From: UBA3792 sp964426415
GTDB taxonomy: Bacteria; Bacillota; Clostridia; Christensenellales; CAG-138
DNA length: 64,000 bases
Direction: 5' to 3'
NCBI GenBank assembly: GCA_964426415.1
Contig: CAYRQM010000004.1
Coordinates: forward strand, 1-64,000
The notes below the pieces were generated by a model. The model was not told the origin of the DNA. It saw only the letters and a program-made list of their open reading frames with translations, and did no database searches. Position 1 is the first letter of the stretch; each line of letters opens with the position of its first letter. Position numbers and translations under genes: made by a program. Positions 1 to 7,968 of this stretch are shown here, piece by piece.

Positions 1-1
1 T

Positions 2-1120
2 GGCGGTGAAGCATACCCGGTCACGGATGCGCACTGGATCAGCAAGCAATACTATTGCGATGCGCAAGAAGAGAAGCAAGGAGACTTCATCGCAACTTCG
101 GACGATGATAAGGAAACGCCCCCCATACAATACGCAGACCCCATCTCGGACGATGACTGCAAAGCACTCGGAATCCGAATGATGCAGGAAGACGTTTCCG
201 CATCTGATGAATCGCCGACAATCGTAGAGGCAGAGGACGATGGCGCACAAAGGGTAAATATCGGAGCAACGGAAAGCCGGTCGCGCCGTCCATATCATGA
301 ACGGTACTATCTCCTGTTCGGCGACAGCGACAAGCATGCGTGGATTGATGTAACGGGCACGTCGGAGTACCTCAATGCGCTGGGGTTCAAAGATAACGCG
401 CTATTTGTTGCACGCAAAAACGTTCATGCATCCGAATCAAACTTTGATCAAGATCCGGGGAATGGGCACGAATGCGATTTCTGTGGTGTTGCGTTGATGG
501 GAACGGAATACGAAGTACTCAAAGATGGACGCGAGCGCTGTATGCAGTGCGGCAAAACTGCGATTCGAGAGGGCGCCGCTTTTGAAGATATCTTCCGTAG
601 CGTTGTGACGCAGATGGAAGCAAGCTTTGGGATCAAGCTCTCGATACCGGTCAAGGTTCGTATGGTGAATGCAAAGACGTTACATCGTAAAATTGGGAAA
701 TCTTTCATTCCATCCAAAAAATCCGACGGGCGCGTACTGGGCGTTGCAATCAAAAGCAACGACGGTTATACATTGTTGGTAGAAAATGGAGCACCGCGCG
801 CTATGTCAATTATGACAATGGTACACGAATTGACGCATATCTGGCAGTATGAAAATTGGAATGCAAAATCAATTCGAGAACGGTATGCACAAATTGAGAC
901 GCAGGTATATGAAGGAATGGCGGTTTGGGTTTCGATTCGCTACATGTACCTCGTAGGGGACAAGAACCTTGCGCGAAGAGAGGAGCTACGCTACGCTGCA
1001 CGAAATGACGAATATGGTTACGGCTATATTTTGTATCTCAGGGAGTACCCGATGAAACAAGAACCCTTTATGAGTGCACCTACGCCATTTAGTGATCCGG
1101 ATAAGCCGCTCAAAATGTAA
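2..1120 (+). CDS. DA1-like zinc metallopeptidase (5' partial)
   Basis: The frame is open from base 2, so the gene starts before the window; the ATG at 179 is internal. A four-cysteine zinc ribbon (CDFCG near base 474, CMQCG near base 540) is followed by HELTH at 824-838, and an EGMAVW segment at 911 can supply the third zinc ligand Glu of a gluzincin. A zinc finger followed by HExxH and a downstream EG motif resembles the plant DA1 family (LIM-type finger plus AHEMMH peptidase). No membrane segment is seen in the visible part, so it is probably cytosolic. The peptidase fold is well supported by the motifs; the DA1 relationship is inferred from motif order and loose similarity. The substrate is unknown. 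Confidence 0.65.
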   Translation, partial: GGEAYPVTDAHWISKQYYCDAQEEKQGDFIATSDDDKETPPIQYADPISDDDCKALGIRMMQEDVSASDESPTIVEAEDDGAQRVNIGATESRSRRPYHERYYLLFGDSDKHAWIDVTGTSEYLNALGFKDNALFVARKNVHASESNFDQDPGNGHECDFCGVALMGTEYEVLKDGRERCMQCGKTAIREGAAFEDIFRSVVTQMEASFGIKLSIPVKVRMVNAKTLHRKIGKSFIPSKKSDGRVLGVAIKSNDGYTLLVENGAPRAMSIMTMVHELTHIWQYENWNAKSIRERYAQIETQVYEGMAVWVSIRYMYLVGDKNLARREELRYAARNDEYGYGYILYLREYPMKQEPFMSAPTPFSDPDKPLKM

Positions 1121-1333
1121 GAAAATGTGGAACAGACCGGCGAAAACCGAGCTGAGTGTACACGCAAAGTTGAAAATGACTTACTGAATGGGATGGAAGG
1201 AAAGCCATCCCATTCTTTCGCTACGTGAATTACGAAAGTGAAACCCACCATGGAGCTTACTTTGGGAATTCACTACGGCGGCATTTTTCGTGCGCATTTT
1301 GTGCGCATTTTTCGTCCAAACGGTGCATTTCGC

Positions 1334-1362
1334 TTGCACGCGCAAGGATTCTGTGCTATAAT
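1334..1362 (+). promoter_or_regulatory. Sigma-A promoter for tRNA-Arg
   Basis: TTGCAC (1334-1339), a 17-nt spacer and a perfect TATAAT (1357-1362). The predicted start is near 1369, about 50 nt before the mature tRNA. Confidence 0.8.
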
Positions 1363-1418
1363 GCGCTTGCGCATCGAACCGCGGCGGCATTTTGCGGCTG
1401 CGTGCGCAAACGGAATAG

Positions 1419-1495
1419 GTACCTGTAGCCCAGCTGGATAGAGCGTCAGACTCCGACTCTGAAGGCCAAGGGTTCGAATCCCTTCAGGTACGCCA
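1419..1495 (+). tRNA. tRNA-Arg (anticodon CCG)
   Basis: The acceptor stem GTACCTG pairs perfectly with CAGGTAC. The anticodon stem TCAGA/TCTGA holds the loop CTCCGAC, giving anticodon CCG, which reads the arginine codon CGG. The T arm contains GGTTCGAATCC. The CCA end is encoded at 1493-1495. It is a single tRNA gene with its own promoter and a hairpin that begins inside its 3' end. Confidence 0.95.
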
Positions 1496-1535
1496 TACAA
1501 CAAGACCACCCTTTGCGGTGGTTTTGTTGTATGGC
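1492..1535 (+). terminator. Hairpin overlapping the tRNA 3' end
   Basis: Two 19-nt arms (1492-1510 and 1517-1535) pair around the loop CTTTGC with one G-U. The 5' arm starts at the tRNA discriminator base and includes CCA. The T-rich segment lies inside the 3' arm rather than after it, so termination is likely but not textbook. Confidence 0.55.
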
Positions 1536-1539
1536 GTCA

Positions 1540-1680
1540 TGAAATTTGCCCTTACGGGCAAGTGAAATGCGCCGCGGCATAGAAAGGGCAAATTTTATTT
1601 CACTGCGAACGAAGTAAACAATTTCATAATCGGCAGATTATTTCATATTGCACCAGCAATATTTCATTTGTGGCATGGTT
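1540..1680. repeat. Mini-hairpin array punctuated by ATTTCAT / ATGAAAT
   Basis: Short hairpins alternate with GTGAAAT or its complement ATTTCAY. Examples are TTGCCC-TTAC-GGGCAA (1546-1561), TAATC-GGCA-GATTA (1627-1640) and ATATTGC-ACCA-GCAATAT (1645-1662). No coding capacity is seen. A second array of the same design lies at 46628-46697. The function is unknown. It fills most of the gene-free interval 1121-1757. Confidence 0.6.
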
Positions 1681-1757
1681 GTTTCACAAACTACAATCCG
1701 ATTACATTTTGGACGCAGTTGCACGATATACTGAACATCAGGGGCGGGACAAAAGCG

Positions 1758-2618
1758 ATGAAAATGAAAAGTTTGCTGCTGATTTTGGCACTTGCGCTGC
1801 TGCTTTGCGCCTGTCGGCCAACGCCGCATGGCGATGTGGTGGTGAACAAGGGCGAGGACGGGTTAGTGGCGACCATTCTGGCGTCGCCCGTGTCGGACGG
1901 CTGCTATGACGCGCCCGCTACGCTGCATTTGGACGAATTTGGCACGGATACGGTGTGCGTGACGGTGGACGCGGCGGTGGTCGTGCCCGACGCGGCGCGG
2001 ATTCCCGTGACGGAGATTGCACCGCGCACGATGACGGCGGACTGGATGCGCGCCGTGATGCGCTGCATGGCGTGCGGGCGACCCATCATGACCTATGCGG
2101 ACGAAACGCCCCAAACGAAGGACGAAATCTTGACCGAGATCACCTTGCTGCAGACCATGCTTGCCAATCCGGAGGACTATTTGCCTACGGGTGCGACCGA
2201 AGCGCAGCGGGCGGAAACCATCGAGGCGTGGCAGGCGTCGCTTTTGACGTGGCAGACGGCATACCGATCCGCGCCCGAGGTCTTTGCGCCGACGGAGTTG
2301 GATTTGGACACGTTCGATTTTTCCAACGCGGGGCAAATCAGCGGCGCGGTGGATTTGGGCAAAGCCCGCGTCGCCTACCTCACCGTCGTCGGCACGGACG
2401 GGGAAGCGGGCGGCAGTGTGACGTTCAACAACTTGGACGATGGCGTCGGCTTGCCCTTTACCTATGACTTTGAAAGCGATTTTCAAAATCTGAACGGCGT
2501 GACGATCACTCGGGACGAAGCCGTGCAGATTGATCATGGATTACAGCTTTATCATCACAGACGTCGGATATTTCGTCACGCTGCAAAGGGACAACGGAGG
2601 GTATCCCTGCTTATTTGA
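1758..2618 (+). CDS. Lipoprotein, DUF6034-like, frameshifted N-terminal part
   Basis: The start at 1758 is chosen because it opens a lipoprotein signal peptide ending in the lipobox LLCAC; the frame upstream has no signal. The mature part begins RPTPHGDVVVNKGEDG, a pattern I associate with Clostridial DUF6034 lipoproteins. The last ~28 residues after ITRDEAVQ look out of frame (HHRRRIFRHAAK). The conserved C-terminal half continues in another frame at 2536-3075. The gene therefore appears split by a small indel or deletion near 2530. A truncated paralogue lies at 5172. The family assignment is from memory of the pattern. Confidence 0.6.
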   Translation: MKMKSLLLILALALLLCACRPTPHGDVVVNKGEDGLVATILASPVSDGCYDAPATLHLDEFGTDTVCVTVDAAVVVPDAARIPVTEIAPRTMTADWMRAVMRCMACGRPIMTYADETPQTKDEILTEITLLQTMLANPEDYLPTGATEAQRAETIEAWQASLLTWQTAYRSAPEVFAPTELDLDTFDFSNAGQISGAVDLGKARVAYLTVVGTDGEAGGSVTFNNLDDGVGLPFTYDFESDFQNLNGVTITRDEAVQIDHGLQLYHHRRRIFRHAAKGQRRVSLLI

Positions 2619-3075
2619 AACGACAGAGCATACCGATTTATTCACAACAAGTGACAAGGCCTATAACCGTAGGCTCGAACAGGAATACATGGAACTATTT
2701 ATCACGGCGGATGGGATTAAGACGTGTATTTGGATGTGGCCGTACGATGAACCGGAGCTTGTAAACGAGAGCATTGAACTACTTCCGTTTGAAAGCGTAC
2801 AGGCGTGTATCCGAACACACCTAACAAATTGTTTGTCCTATGAAAGCGGTTCTGACGGAGAGGTGAAGTTTGAAGCAACGGCGTTGACCCTTGCCTTGGG
2901 ATTGGTGCAAAGAAAGGACGATGCCGCGCATTTCTATCTTGCGCCTGTTTGGATCATGGCGGTAAATCGCACTTCGGAGAATAACGGAATTTCGGAAAGT
3001 TATACGAGCTATTTGCACGTGAATGCAGTTGACGGAACGCTGTTGTCTTACGATGGGATGGAGGATGGATTATGA
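2536..3075 (+). CDS. Displaced C-terminal part of the DUF6034-like lipoprotein
   Basis: This 179-aa frame has no signal peptide and no Shine-Dalgarno site before ATG 2536 (an in-frame TTG is at 2530). It starts where the preceding lipoprotein frame loses sense. Its content (a TADGIKTCIWMWPYDEP stretch, then IELLPFESVQACI) fits the C-terminal half of the same lipoprotein family. It is most likely a remnant of one ancestral gene from 1758 to 3075. Its stop overlaps the start of the ABC ATPase (ATGA), so the cluster was once translationally coupled. Confidence 0.5.
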   Translation: MDYSFIITDVGYFVTLQRDNGGYPCLFETTEHTDLFTTSDKAYNRRLEQEYMELFITADGIKTCIWMWPYDEPELVNESIELLPFESVQACIRTHLTNCLSYESGSDGEVKFEATALTLALGLVQRKDDAAHFYLAPVWIMAVNRTSENNGISESYTSYLHVNAVDGTLLSYDGMEDGL

Positions 3076-3725
3076 CAAACGCAATCGAAGTGATGGAACT
3101 GACCAAAACCTTTGGACAGGACACGGTGCTAAAGGGCGTGACAAGAAGCTTTGAAGCAGGCAAGATTCACGGCGTCGTGGGCAACAATGGCAGCGGCAAG
3201 ACGGTGCTTTTCAAGTGTATTTGCGGCTTTTTGCAGTCGACAAGCGGCAAGGTGTTCGTGGACGGCAAGCGCATCGGCAAAGACGTGGACTTCCCCACCG
3301 ACATCGGGCTGATCATCGAAACGTCGGGGTTTTTGCCACAGCTGACGGGGCTGAAAAACCTTGAGATTCTCGCCTCGCTCAACAAGAAAATCGACCTGAA
3401 AAAGGTTGCGGACGCCATACGCCTTGTGGGGCTTGACCCGTATTCCCGCAAGCCCGTGGGCAAGTACAGCTTGGGCATGCGGCAGCGGCTCGGCATTGCG
3501 CAGGCGATTATGGAGCAGCCGAAGCTCTTGATTCTCGACGAGCCGATGAACGGGCTGGACAAGCATGGCGTGGCAGAGATGCGCGCGCTGTTCCGCTCGC
3601 TCGCCACCGACGGGCGCACAATACTGCTTGCGAGCCACAACATTCAGGACATCGAGGCGCTTTGCGACACCGTCTGCGAGATGGACGCAGGTGTTATGAC
3701 CATGGTAAAGGAGGATGAGGTATGA
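3072..3725 (+). CDS. ABC transporter ATP-binding protein
   Basis: A complete 217-aa nucleotide-binding subunit. It has Walker A GNNGSGKT (about residue 37), signature YSLGMRQRL, Walker B LLILDEP and the switch histidine in ASHN. This is the short ATPase type that pairs with ABC-2 or FtsX-like permeases, but no permease gene is adjacent. The start overlaps the upstream stop (ATGA), and the downstream exported-protein start at 3722 overlaps its own stop. It sits in a stretch of broken genes, so it may be an orphan left by loss of its permease. Confidence 0.85.
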   Translation: MTNAIEVMELTKTFGQDTVLKGVTRSFEAGKIHGVVGNNGSGKTVLFKCICGFLQSTSGKVFVDGKRIGKDVDFPTDIGLIIETSGFLPQLTGLKNLEILASLNKKIDLKKVADAIRLVGLDPYSRKPVGKYSLGMRQRLGIAQAIMEQPKLLILDEPMNGLDKHGVAEMRALFRSLATDGRTILLASHNIQDIEALCDTVCEMDAGVMTMVKEDEV

Positions 3726-5074
3726 GAAAATTTGCGATCATTTTAGCGGTGCTGCTGGCAATCATGCCATTGACGGCCTTTGCCACGGAGGGCGAATCGG
3801 CTGCGCCCACCGAGAGCGCCGCGCCCACGGAAAGCGCCGCCCCAACCGCACTGCCGTCCGCCCAACTGGAAATCGACACGGCGTACCGCTATGCGGGCAT
3901 GGAACAAAGCTATGCAAACGGCTATGTACCAACGGTTGCGGACGGCAAAGCGTCCTTTGTGGTGCCACTTTTGGGGAACACGCAGGGGCAGACCATTCGC
4001 GTCACGCCCGAAATCTCGACCGATGGCCCGTTTGTGTACGGCAACTATCAGTTCGAGCTGTCAAAATCGAACGAGCATGCTTTGGATGCACTTGGGCAGG
4101 ACGTCACACGCGCGGTTTTCCTTGTCACGCTTGACCTTGCCCTTTCTTCGTCGCGCTACAACGGCACCTATCCCGTGACGTTTACCATCGAGTATGCCGA
4201 CCTCAACGGCGAGGCGCAGACGCAGACCTTCGCCGTCCAACTCACCATCACCGACGGCAAAACGCAGTCCGCGGGCGGCGGTGGCGGCGGGCAGAGCGCG
4301 GTGAAAAAGCCGGTGCGGCTGATTGGCGCCATGACCACCGCACCCGAAACGGTGGCGGGCGGCGCACGCTTTACCGTGTCGTTGACGCTGAAGAACGTGG
4401 GCGAACGGGAGGCGAAGAACGTGCGGGTGCTGGTGACCGCCCCGGACGATGCGTTTAAGTGCCTTGCGGATCGCGGCGAAGCGTATGTTTCACTGTTGCC
4501 CATCCAGGAACAGACGGCGCTGACCTTCACCTTTGAGGCGCGGCGCTTGGCGCTTGCGGGCGATCACGCCATCAACATTGCAGTCAGCTACGAGGATAAA
4601 TACGGCGGCAGCTACACCGAAACCGCCACCGCCCTGTTTGCCGTCACCCAGCCCGCATCCATCGGCTACGACGCCGTGAAGCTGCCTGAAAGCGTCACCA
4701 GCGGCGAGAGCTTCACGCAGCCCGTTTGCGTGTACAACAGCGGCTATGCCACCCTGTACAATGTGCGCTGCGTGCTCAACTGCGACGGATTGATTTCGGC
4801 GTCGGCGTACCTTGGCAACTTGGAACCGCAGCAGAGCGCGGACAAGACCATCTCCATCTTCGTCACCACGCTTTCGGGCAGTCAGAAGTATGGCGAGGTG
4901 TACGGCTCGCTCAAGGTGTACTATCAGGACGAGAATGGCGAGGAAAACTGTGCATACAGCAATCTGTTCACCAATATCACGGCACCCGTGGTCATCACCG
5001 ATGAGCAAAAGGCGCAGAGGAAGCGAAAAAGCAGGAGCAGCAGACGCTGTCCCAATGGTGGGTGTCGCTTTTGA
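3722..5074 (+). CDS. Exported CARDB-like protein, frameshifted near its C-terminus
   Basis: The protein starts with a signal peptide (about residues 1-22) and a TESAAP repeat linker. It continues with beta-rich regions typical of CARDB/COG1361-like extracellular domains, including a NVGEREAKNVRVLVTAP segment, and a Gly-rich linker near residue 183. The last ~20 residues are Arg/Lys/Ser-rich and out of character. One base away, frame 1 (5014-5151) encodes EEAKKQEQQTLSQWWV and a membrane helix, so a single-base indel near 5010 has removed the anchor. The start is coupled to the ABC ATPase (ATGA). It was probably a membrane-anchored partner of that transporter. Confidence 0.7.
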   Translation: MRKFAIILAVLLAIMPLTAFATEGESAAPTESAAPTESAAPTALPSAQLEIDTAYRYAGMEQSYANGYVPTVADGKASFVVPLLGNTQGQTIRVTPEISTDGPFVYGNYQFELSKSNEHALDALGQDVTRAVFLVTLDLALSSSRYNGTYPVTFTIEYADLNGEAQTQTFAVQLTITDGKTQSAGGGGGGQSAVKKPVRLIGAMTTAPETVAGGARFTVSLTLKNVGEREAKNVRVLVTAPDDAFKCLADRGEAYVSLLPIQEQTALTFTFEARRLALAGDHAINIAVSYEDKYGGSYTETATALFAVTQPASIGYDAVKLPESVTSGESFTQPVCVYNSGYATLYNVRCVLNCDGLISASAYLGNLEPQQSADKTISIFVTTLSGSQKYGEVYGSLKVYYQDENGEENCAYSNLFTNITAPVVITDEQKAQRKRKSRSSRRCPNGGCRF

Positions 5075-5151
5075 TCGGCATCGCCATCATTGCAATCATC
5101 GTGTCCGTAATCATCGTGACCAAGTTCACCCGTGCCATGAAGATGAAGTGA
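5014..5151 (+). pseudogene. Out-of-frame membrane anchor of the CARDB-like protein
   Basis: Read in frame 1, this segment gives a charged stalk, WWVSLLIGIAIIAIIVSV and a basic tail (TKFTRAMKMK) before TGA at 5149-5151. This is a normal stop-transfer anchor for the upstream protein. It follows a change from frame 2 to frame 1 (a -1 shift) around 5010. No X-XXY-YYZ slippery site lies in phase, so a mutation or assembly error is more likely than programmed frameshifting. Confidence 0.6.
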
Positions 5152-5171
5152 TGGGAGAAGGGGCAAGCGCA

Positions 5172-5390
5172 ATGCGAAATAAGAAGATTCTGTTGATTTT
5201 GGCGGCTGCATTTTTGCTTTGCGCCTGTCAGCCCACGCCCGAGCAGGAGATTGTCGTCAATCAGGGCGATGGTGGCTTTGAGAGGATATTGGCCGAGGCA
5301 CAAGCATGTGAGCGCAGCGGAGAAGCAACGCACACTACCCCTGCGCCATCTGTGGGGGCCACGTCGGTATGGGAAAGAAGTGCGGATTAG
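5172..5390 (+). pseudogene. Truncated paralogue of the DUF6034-like lipoprotein
   Basis: A 72-aa frame preceded by a purine-rich GGGAGAAGGGG site. The signal peptide ends in LLCAC and is followed by QPTPEQEIVVNQGDGG, closely matching RPTPHGDVVVNKGEDG of the lipoprotein at 1758. The similarity then stops and the remaining ~35 residues look random. This is the N-terminal stub of a second family member, left by a deletion. Confidence 0.55.
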
Positions 5391-5552
5391 TCACTATTCT
5401 TGACGGATAAGCGTTGAGGCGGAGACTGGGCCTCTCCCGACACTCATTTGTGCGCATTCAGCCCGGTCCCCAATTCCATCCACACATATTCCACAATGGG
5501 CGCGGCTTGACGTCGCCCAAACACGACGATCCCCAAAGGAATGATGCAATAC

Positions 5553-6023
5553 TTATGCGGCTTGTTTGCGCTGAACAGCTTTCTGCTTTGCCGCTTTATG
5601 TGCTCGCGTCTTCTTTGCCTTTGTCAGCATTTCCGGATCATCCAGAACGATCTCAATCCACGAAAGGAGCGAATCTTCGCTCAACTGTATTTTCGCTATA
5701 AGTTCATTTCGAAAGTGATTCTCAAAGTAATACAAGGTTTTCTTGTCAATCGTTTTGACCTTGAAAGAGCCGTGAGCAAGAGCGCAACGAATGGAATGGA
5801 AGAGTTCTGTCATTTTCTCGTGTTTACTACCAACAATTACATACTGTGTTACATCATTTTCAGCGTGCGAATGCTCTGCTACATCGTTCTTTGCACAAAA
5901 GAGCCATTCGCTGAGCGCAGCAGGAGAAGACCGAACTGATTCTTTGAGTATTCTCTCCAGCATTTGGAACCTTGAAGACCCTGCCCAACCCAATTCTTGG
6001 AATGATTTTCCCATCCTACTCAT
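5553..6023 (-). CDS. HEPN-like domain protein, probably 5'-truncated
   Basis: From ATG at 6023 the frame encodes 156 aa. The middle contains FHSIRCALAHGSF, an R-x4-H pattern as in HEPN domains (usually RNxxxH), followed by a helical segment and a Lys/Arg/Ala-rich tail. The frame is open upstream to 6350, but that extension looks non-coding and overlaps a plus-strand gene remnant. A second frame carries a possible displaced start (MKSELRTQ at about 6098). HEPN proteins are often RNases of toxin or defence systems; no partner is seen. Function uncertain. Confidence 0.45.
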   Translation of the reverse strand: MSRMGKSFQELGWAGSSRFQMLERILKESVRSSPAALSEWLFCAKNDVAEHSHAENDVTQYVIVGSKHEKMTELFHSIRCALAHGSFKVKTIDKKTLYYFENHFRNELIAKIQLSEDSLLSWIEIVLDDPEMLTKAKKTRAHKAAKQKAVQRKQAA

Positions 6024-6041
6024 GTTCTTTGCCGGAGCCTT

Positions 6042-6296
6042 TATAAGAAAGAAATCAAGTATGCGGCAAAAGCCGCCTGTGTACGCAATTCTGACTTCAT
6101 CCTTTCTTCTTTGTTGAAGTTGGGTGCAAATGACATTGACAACGCAGCGGAATCCCTGCTGTCCGTCCAAATGGAGATCGCGCAAAATAAGGGCAAGCCG
6201 CCCAAAACACTGTGCGTGATCTGCGGTCTTTCCAATGCGGCATATCAACGGAGCGACGGCGTTTTTGTTGTGCCGATTACGGCACTCAAGAATTAG
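6042..6296 (+). pseudogene. 3' remnant of a Clostridial ATPase-type gene
   Basis: The reading frame is open from about 6006. It ends with a coherent segment: a helix (LLKLGANDIDNAAESLL), then PPKTLCVICGLSNAAYQR, DGVFVVPITALKN and a stop at 6296. This ending resembles the C-terminus of AAA/DUF4143-type ATPases, in which a CVI-x-G segment precedes DGV-x-VVPI. No N-terminal part or Walker motif is present. The remnant abuts the HEPN-like gene on the other strand, so a recombination junction probably lies near 6040. Confidence 0.4.
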
Positions 6297-6562
6297 TCGG
6301 CAAAAACAACAAGACAGCCGCGTGCCGTGTGCTTTTCGATGGGCGCCCAATCATTCGTGCATGCGTGACCGGGCAATGCGCGTGATGCAATCGGCAGGCG
6401 AAAAAAAGACTTCGATCATGCTGATTTCCTTGGCGCACATCGATCACCCTCCGTCCGCCCAAATTGTGTCGAAAAAGGGGTTGTGGGCGGGCACATTTGT
6501 ATGATACGATAAGAATAAGATTCGAAACAGCGCATCGAAAATCCGCACGAGAGGAGACGCAT

Positions 6563-7129
6563 ATGGCAAACTACACGCAAAAAGCGATTCTGCAAACCTT
6601 TGAGGCGATGCTAGCGGAGATGCCGTTCGACAAAATCACGGTGTCGGCGCTTGTCGCCCGCTGCGAAATCAGCTCCAACACGTTTTACTACCACTACCAC
6701 GACATCTACGACCTGCTGGATCAATGGCTGGAAAACAAAAAAACGATCTTCCTGCAGGACATGGATGCGCACGACGATTTTCCGATTCGCCTGAAGACGA
6801 TTTTGCATCGGATGCAGGACAACCCAAGCGTCGTCTATCACATATTCGGCTCCGTCTCCCGCGAACGGCTGGAGCGCTACATCTTCATCTCGGCGGAGAA
6901 CAGCTTCTTTCATTATATTAAGCAGAGCGCAGAGGGAAAAGACATCTCCGACGATGCGCTGCGAGACATTTCGGGATTCTGCTGCTACTCCATTCTGGGG
7001 TTTGTCATCAAATTCATTTGGATGCGCATGGACGTGGACGCAGATGCGGCGGTGGATCGGCTGACCGACACCTTCGGCGGGATGCTGGACTATTTGATCG
7101 ACAACGCGAACGGCGCCGCGCCGCAATAA
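6563..7129 (+). CDS. TetR/AcrR family transcriptional regulator
   Basis: 188 aa. ATG 6563 is chosen because GAGGAG (6551-6556) precedes it and the TetR N-terminus begins there. Residues 1-50 form the TetR helix-turn-helix (FDKITVSALVARCEISSNTF, then YYHYHDIYDLL). The C-terminal ligand/dimer domain is all-helical, as in DhaS-like or TetR_C_7-type regulators. A weak promoter TTGTGG-18-TACGAT lies at 6481-6510. No adjacent target operon is obvious. The ligand is unknown. Confidence 0.85.
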   Translation: MANYTQKAILQTFEAMLAEMPFDKITVSALVARCEISSNTFYYHYHDIYDLLDQWLENKKTIFLQDMDAHDDFPIRLKTILHRMQDNPSVVYHIFGSVSRERLERYIFISAENSFFHYIKQSAEGKDISDDALRDISGFCCYSILGFVIKFIWMRMDVDADAAVDRLTDTFGGMLDYLIDNANGAAPQ

Positions 7130-7725
7130 GGAACGCGCGTCGGCGAAAATGAATGAGAACGTCCGCGCATACGGGCGATTCTCTCTCGCTTTGCCTCAGA
7201 ATGGCCGCGTGGCGTGGTGTTGCTTGCGTATACAAGTTTCAAACTATGATGGCGGCTGCGCCGCCGATTCGTTCGGCGCGCTTGGCGCACGCCGAGGCGC
7301 TACGCTGATTATTAGCGACGGTATTTCCCCGTGCGCGGGGAAAACCGCGCTGTTCCGACGCCGCAAGGCGTCGTTCGTCGTTTTGTTCCTCATGCTCACG
7401 CAGGAGAATGTTCGCCGCGTTCTGCGGCTCCATTCGACAGCGGTATGGTTTCTCGGCACACGGGCTTAACGCACGCGTTTCGCCACTGCCGTGTGCCTGC
7501 GAAACCGAACGTCCGACGGCGCGCAACCGCGCTTGTCTCCCGTTCGGTTGCTGCACCGCGGCTTGCAACGACAAAGGTATGGGCTTTCTCGGTCACTGCG
7601 CTCCCTGCGAAGCCGACCCGTACCTTCCCAGAGCAGCGTGAAGAACTCCAAGCAACCTCAAGTATCTTGTACACGGGTTTTCCAATGAAAATGTCAACAT
7701 ATCCGCGTGTTTTCCGTCCCACGCG
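7130..7725. other. Non-coding, palindrome-rich interval
   Basis: About 600 bases without a credible gene. Many short inverted repeats occur, such as GGCGGCTGCGCCGCC (near 7251), TTCCCCGTGCGCGGGGAA (near 7325) and GACGCCGCAAGGCGTC (near 7359). Open frames on both strands have Arg/Ala-rich, low-complexity translations and no ribosome sites. A related palindromic segment follows the repeat at 15144. It is probably repetitive, structured intergenic DNA. Confidence 0.45.
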
Positions 7726-7793
7726 GTCATTCTGACGAAGCGAAGCGAGGAAGAATCTTCCGCTTGCGTTCGGGCTCCTTCGCCAAATGACAG
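7726..7793. repeat. Dispersed palindromic repeat, copy A
   Basis: Starts GTCATTCTGACGAAGC, contains GAAGAATCTTCC and CTCCTTCGCC, and ends ATGACAG. The outer ends are inverted (GTCATT / ATGAC). Copies B (15144-15219) and C (46925-46999) share this layout, and all three are followed by a GGGCA-TATTTGCGT-like segment. Confidence 0.6.
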
Positions 7794-7968
7794 GGCGGGC
7801 ATATTTGCGTCCCATTTTTGATGAAAAATGGGGAAACATCCGAATTTTGGGGAAAAACGCCGATTTGCCAATCGCAATGCGGCGCATGAATTGTTATCAT
7901 GATTCCATCGAAACGGGAGCAATACGCGCCCGTATCGTCAAATCCGAAGAAATCGGGAGTGAACGACC

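Noticed and set aside
1758..3075. Two independent genes (lipoprotein and a separate cytosolic protein)
   Set aside because: The second frame lacks a ribosome site and starts where the first loses sense, so one split gene is more likely.
5000..5020. Programmed -1 frameshift at the end of the CARDB-like gene
   Set aside because: No in-phase X-XXY-YYZ slippery site or downstream pseudoknot was found; an indel explains it better.
7239..7574. 111-aa minus-strand frame in the palindromic interval
   Set aside because: No ribosome site, Arg/Ala-rich composition, and the DNA is full of inverted repeats.
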